From: Chryseobacterium hagamense
GTDB taxonomy: Bacteria > Bacteroidota > Bacteroidia > Flavobacteriales > Weeksellaceae
Direction of reading: 5' to 3'
Assembly (NCBI RefSeq): GCF_007991455.1
Contig: NZ_BJYJ01000003.1
Span: forward strand, 1-64,000
DNA: 64,000 bases
The translations under genes were made by a program, and so were the position numbers. This document shows positions 61,073-64,000 of the stretch, in pieces. Positions within the stretch are counted from its first letter, which is position 1, and the number at the start of each line of letters is the position of its first letter. A model generated the notes under the pieces. That model searched no databases. It saw only the letters and a program-made list of their open reading frames with translations, and was not told the DNA's origin.

Positions 61073-61740
61073 CAAGACCGGCATTTGAAGTTTTCACGCT
61101 CTTATGTCGGTTTTTTTTATTTCCTAATTCACTGTTATACTGATAGATACATTGAGCAACAATGTTCATTTTAGGTGTTTGAAAACTTTTTCCGTCAAAT
61201 TCAACTTTTTCAGGAAATATCAAACACCTTATCGTCCTTTTTGTAAGGAGATCGCCCTGCTGGTAAAGGTTTACAAGGTTTTCCATTGAATCTAACGCAT
61301 TTTCTATTTTTGTTTTGATGTCGAGTTCTTTACTTTCTGAAACCATTTGCTGAAGTTCAGATTCCAATTGTTCGATCTGGATTTTTGTGAGCATTTTTAT
61401 CTCTTTATAGTCTTCTTCATCCAACTTGTCAGAAAGATATTGATCTCTTGCATTGGCAACCTTTTCATGAAGTAAACTGATGTCTTTTGAAATGGATTTT
61501 CTTTTTGCGTCTATATCGTAAGTGAATTGCCTGTACTTATCTAAAAGGATTTCTTTCATCAGGTCTTTGATGATTGGATTATATTGCAGTTTTGAGATCT
61601 CAATTTTAAATAGTTCTTTTAACTTATCAGAGTCAAATCTAAACCCACACTTATAATGGCAATGATAGTAATAATAGGTTTTTGATTTACCTTTGGCACC
61701 GCTTGCAGTAAGATTCTTTCCGCATCACGGACAAATCAAA
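61038..61740 (-). pseudogene. serine site-specific recombinase, C-terminal remnant
   Basis: The remaining frame encodes a zinc-ribbon segment, FPLRGLLICP-stop-CGKNLTASGAKG, KSKTYYYYHCHYKCGFRF, followed by the coiled-coil C-terminal domain (MKEILLDKYRQFTYDIDAK and LDEEDYKEIKMLTKIQIEQLE). A TGA at 61725-61727 interrupts the ribbon in frame, and the N-terminal resolvase domain with its catalytic Ser is gone; sequence beyond 61740 reads only weakly like the family. The frame runs on through the tRNA terminator into tRNA-Arg. It looks like the inner end of an element that once used the tRNA locus; integration by this enzyme at the tRNA is inference. Confidence 0.85.
61077..61118 (+). terminator. 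Rho-independent terminator of tRNA-Arg
   Basis: ACCGGCAT / ATGTCGGT stem (one G-T pair), a loop of about 19 bases, and eight T. Confidence 0.75.
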
Positions 61741-62258
61741 AGACCCCGGAGCGGAAATCGGTCATTACCTAAAACCCGACCGGGACCTCCCAAGGACTAA
61801 AACCATTCTTTATAATTTTATTAAATTCAAATGTATTACTTTTGGTCAATTTAAATGAATAACCCCGAATCCATGATTGTCTCATTGTTTAAATCCTGTT
61901 ACATAACCTTCAAATTCTATATTATTATGAAGATATTATAATGATTTTTTATCGCAATATTTGAATTTCTACTATAATAGATCACAAAATTGGGTAGCTT
62001 ACAATACCATCTCCAACTCTTACGTTTGCTCCTGTAGTATTTCTTTTCCAATCTGGATCTTCAACTGGCTAGCCCGGTTTTACCGCTTTTGGATTCCGTA
62101 ACAATAAGGTTAACGTCTGCTTCTTATTCTCCCGTATTACACAATAAATTTCAGAGATCAATTTTTCAGGACGGGCAAATTATACGATTTCACGTCGTCA
62201 CTCTAAAATAGGCTGCAATTTTGCTGTATAATTAATCGAATTTTAAAAAGCCTCCACT
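61741..62258. other. degenerate region of the island
   Basis: No intact gene. On the minus strand at 61982-62179 a reading of 66 codons with one in-frame TAG looks protein-like (ISEIYCVIRENKKQ, PVEDPDWKRNTTGANVRVG, DGIVSYPIL) and is probably the remains of a gene; I do not recognise it. Confidence 0.4.
61982..62179 (-). pseudogene. degenerate coding remnant of unknown origin
   Basis: Minus-strand reading with a stop (TAG at 62069-62071) in its middle. The two halves, EKLISEIYCVIRENKKQTL and PVEDPDWKRNTTGANVRVGD, look like one protein. No ATG, no ribosome-binding site and no family recognised. Confidence 0.25.
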
Positions 62259-62732
62259 GTGAATATGATTTTATTCGAAGAAAATACCGCACAGGAAACC
62301 ATTGAAAAAAATGCAGAAAATTTAAAAATTGCTGAGCTTAATCTTTTAGATTTCAATAAAAGAATGGATAAGGATTATGATCTTATTTGCAGGTTTACCA
62401 ACGGAAATCCCCGTTTCTTTTTAAAACAGGAATTGCGATATCCGGAAAATACAAATACCATAGCAAGCCAGATTAATTGGCTTCTCACGTGGAATAGAGA
62501 AAAAAAAGATAAGGCTTACTTCAGGATATTTTTCAATGACATTCAGAAAGATTTTGAAGAAATCAATCGATACCAGTCCCCGTATATTGAAAAGAACAGC
62601 CTCTATTACAAGCTGGTTGAAAAGTTCAAAAAGAAGTATACCGATTATGCACCTTTGGGATTTCTAAATGAAGATGATGAAAGCTACATTAAAAAAGAAA
62701 TCCATGAAAAATTTTTACAACATCTTGAATAG
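62259..62732 (+). CDS. hypothetical protein
   Basis: 157 residues, soluble, rich in Lys, Asp, Glu, Asn and aromatic residues, with no signal peptide. It begins with a GTG at 62259, or the ATG two codons on (62265). Readable blocks are KDYDLICRFTNGNPRFFLKQE, SQINWLLTWNREKKDKAYF and KFKKKYTDYAPLGFLNEDDE. I do not recognise the family. It is the only intact gene between the tRNA and the edge gene, and is more AT-rich than the core genes around 50-60 kb. Confidence 0.65.
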   Translation: MNMILFEENTAQETIEKNAENLKIAELNLLDFNKRMDKDYDLICRFTNGNPRFFLKQELRYPENTNTIASQINWLLTWNREKKDKAYFRIFFNDIQKDFEEINRYQSPYIEKNSLYYKLVEKFKKKYTDYAPLGFLNEDDESYIKKEIHEKFLQHLE

Positions 62733-63758
62733 TGGTGAGAATTTTAATTTCATTGATCTACAGATAAGAATTGCGATCTGATCCCCGCTTTTGTCCCGGA
62801 TTAATTTCATGTATGAATCGGCCCTCAGGTCTAAATAATTATTTTTTGATTTCAAACATCAGACTCAGGATATATCCCATTCTATTTTTAAATGTATAAA
62901 CTGCAATATTTTTTTATTGGATCACTGATTTATAATTTGTTAAAACACATGCGGCGGATCACATCATGAACGGTTTTTCAAACCTGCAAAAAATTCTGAC
63001 TGATGGCAATCCGCGGCATCTGGAATTGTAACCTTATCCCCCATAACTACTATCAGAGGTTGCATTATTTGTTTGGACCAATTGATTTTTGCCTTAACTG
63101 TATCTACTTTCAACAGAGTTGTGATATTTGTTTTTGCGGTGTTGTAACAAAAATTTCTTTTTAGATCAAGATTTCAACAATTTGAATAACTAACAGGAAT
63201 CATTATGGTAAATTATAAACAGTTTAAAATTATTTCGGTTACGTCTGGCCTGATTCTTCTTATCGGTGGACCGGCTTGGTACAGGATAGGATAAAACCCT
63301 GTCAGAAGCGTGAACCGTTTATCTGTTCTACCAGGATGAGTGATACGGTCCTCCTTAAGAATTTTATCAAATAATTTTTATCATTAGACGGTAAATACAC
63401 ATTCATTTTCAAATTTTGTGAAAAAATTTTATTTATTGTTTTTGCTATTAATTAAGGCTTGGATTTTTCAATATCACCCTCTTATTTTAGCTTTTTCTTT
63501 TACGGTGCTTTCCATTACATAAAAATAAACCGCTACATTAAAAACCCCAGCAGAGAGCAAATCATCTGATAGATGTGTAATATAGCCTTTGGATATGAAC
63601 TGATGAATAAGCTTAAATAGTATTCCCAATATAAAATCATTTTTTACTGAATGCTACTGAATGTTTTAGAGGTTTCTGAACACAAGAAACGTGGATTTGA
63701 ACACCTGCCGTGAATTAAATTGGCTGAAATTTGCTTCATAATTAAAAGGTAAATTCAA
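62733..63758. other. long stretch without an intact gene
   Basis: About 1 kb, AT-rich. A 29-codon frame at 63205-63294 (MVNYKQFKIISVTSGLILLI and on) has a membrane-helix look and may be a truncated gene start. On the minus strand at 63474-63653 lies a protein-like tail that ends near the oxidoreductase. Otherwise nothing is seen; no phage or transposon ends are recognisable. Confidence 0.5.
63474..63653 (-). pseudogene. C-terminal fragment, possibly of a TetR-type regulator
   Basis: 59 open codons ending with a stop at 63474: FILGILFKLIHQFISKGYIT, HLSDDLLSAGVFNVAVYFYV, then MESTVKEKAKIRG. The hydrophobic helix followed by a short helix resembles the ligand-binding tail of TetR/AcrR repressors, and such regulators often sit divergently next to NAD(P)-binding oxidoreductases like the gene at 63759. 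The DNA-binding half is missing. The family call is weak. Confidence 0.3.
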
Positions 63759-64000
63759 ATGAAAATAGTTGTCACAGGTTCTTTAGGAAATATCAGCAAG
63801 CCGCTGGCGGTACAATTGATTAAACAGGGACATCAGGTTACCGTAATCAGCAGTTCGGCCGCAAGGAAATCAGAAATAGAGCAATTGGGAGCAAGGGCTG
63901 CAATCGGCGAAATAGAGGATGCCGTTTTTCTGACTGAAACTTTTGAAGGTCATGATGCTGCCTACTGTATGATTCCACCCTTTAATTTTTTCGGGAATCA
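63759..64000 (+). CDS. NAD(P)-binding oxidoreductase, NmrA/SDR-like, truncated by the window edge
   Basis: The first 80 residues are visible and open from the ATG at 63759 to the edge with no stop. The Rossmann motif VVTGSLGNIS (Gly-rich loop) is at residues 4-13, followed by the strand-helix units LIKQGHQVTVISSSAARK, IEQLGARAAIGEIED and AYCMIPPFNFFG. This is the NmrA-type pattern (NAD(P)-binding, often quinone or redox-sensing). The C-terminus is not in view. It lies in the eroded region and could be an intact cargo gene. Confidence 0.8.
   Translation, partial: MKIVVTGSLGNISKPLAVQLIKQGHQVTVISSSAARKSEIEQLGARAAIGEIEDAVFLTETFEGHDAAYCMIPPFNFFGN

Noticed and set aside
61038..61077. C-terminal part of the recombinase frame ending in LVTSTGFKPVTF
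   Set aside because: This end is read antisense through the tRNA-Arg gene and is a run-on artefact, not part of the native protein.
63205..63294. 29-codon frame beginning MVNYKQFKIISVTSG
   Set aside because: It looks membrane-like but stops after 29 codons with no continuation in any frame; at best a truncated gene start.

Overview
The window looks like chromosomal DNA of a Bacteroidota species of the Flavobacteriia/Weeksellaceae type, most like Chryseobacterium. The signs are several perfect TAnnTTTG -7 promoter boxes, a SusC/SusD pair, many secreted lipoproteins and proteins with signal peptides ending in Ala-Gln, a PER/CIA-like class A beta-lactamase, and interspersed palindromic repeats of the kind seen in this group. 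Most of it is ordinary core genome: pheT, dnaN, purL, purB, recF with a DUF721 gene, mtgA, dgkA, a deoxynucleoside kinase, a CPA1 antiporter and tRNA-Arg(ACG).

Layout. 1-8.4 kb, mainly plus strand: a Gfo/Idh/MocA oxidoreductase, a frameshifted small membrane-anchored protein, a secreted GH5 glucanase-like enzyme with a C-terminal carbohydrate-binding domain, a class A beta-lactamase followed by a secreted protein and 3-hydroxybutyryl-CoA dehydrogenase, a polytopic membrane protein and a very acidic small protein. 8.4-14 kb: META-domain lipoprotein, pheT, dnaN, dgkA. 14.1-18.7 kb, minus strand: an SGNH hydrolase, a barstar-like inhibitor and a three-gene unit of a four-helix membrane protein, a P-loop GTPase and a tail-anchored coiled-coil protein. 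This unit resembles the GTPase-centred conflict systems (GAP1/DO-GTPase type) and is the least described system here. 18.8-26 kb: purL, a RAYT-type transposase (frameshifted) sitting among REPIN-like palindrome pairs, a WG-repeat protein and purB.

26.3-35.5 kb, minus strand, is a polysaccharide utilisation locus: SusC, SusD, GH144 glucanase, an esterase/peptidase-like alpha/beta hydrolase and a GH3 beta-glucosidase. The GH144 plus GH3 pairing suggests beta-1,2-glucan as substrate. SusD and SusC would bind and import oligosaccharides released at the surface by GH144, and GH3 would finish them to glucose.

36-49 kb holds single housekeeping and hypothetical genes, a tandem pair of glutaminyl-peptide cyclotransferase lipoproteins, a CPA1 antiporter, a DUF2490 protein, a five-gene minus-strand run (DUF1569, two paralogous secreted proteins, two VOC proteins) and a SWIM zinc-finger protein. 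49.2-55.0 kb is one very long alpha-2-macroglobulin-like gene that lacks the thioester motif and carries an embedded SusC-like segment. 55.0-61 kb: UbiA-like protein, recF and a DUF721 gene on plus; a PF10136-type membrane protein, mtgA and a periplasmic binding lipoprotein on minus.

From the tRNA-Arg at 61.0 kb to the end the sequence changes character: a decayed serine-recombinase gene abuts the tRNA, other coding remnants follow, one intact hypothetical gene lies at 62.3 kb, there are long non-coding stretches, and a truncated NmrA-type oxidoreductase runs off the edge. This looks like an eroded island inserted at the tRNA.

Three dispersed repeat families are visible: the REP/REPIN palindromes around the RAYT, a repeat beginning GACCACCCCG (three copies), and an AGCCC...AGCT hairpin-like repeat (two copies). 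All assignments come from reading the sequence and from family knowledge; no searches were run.
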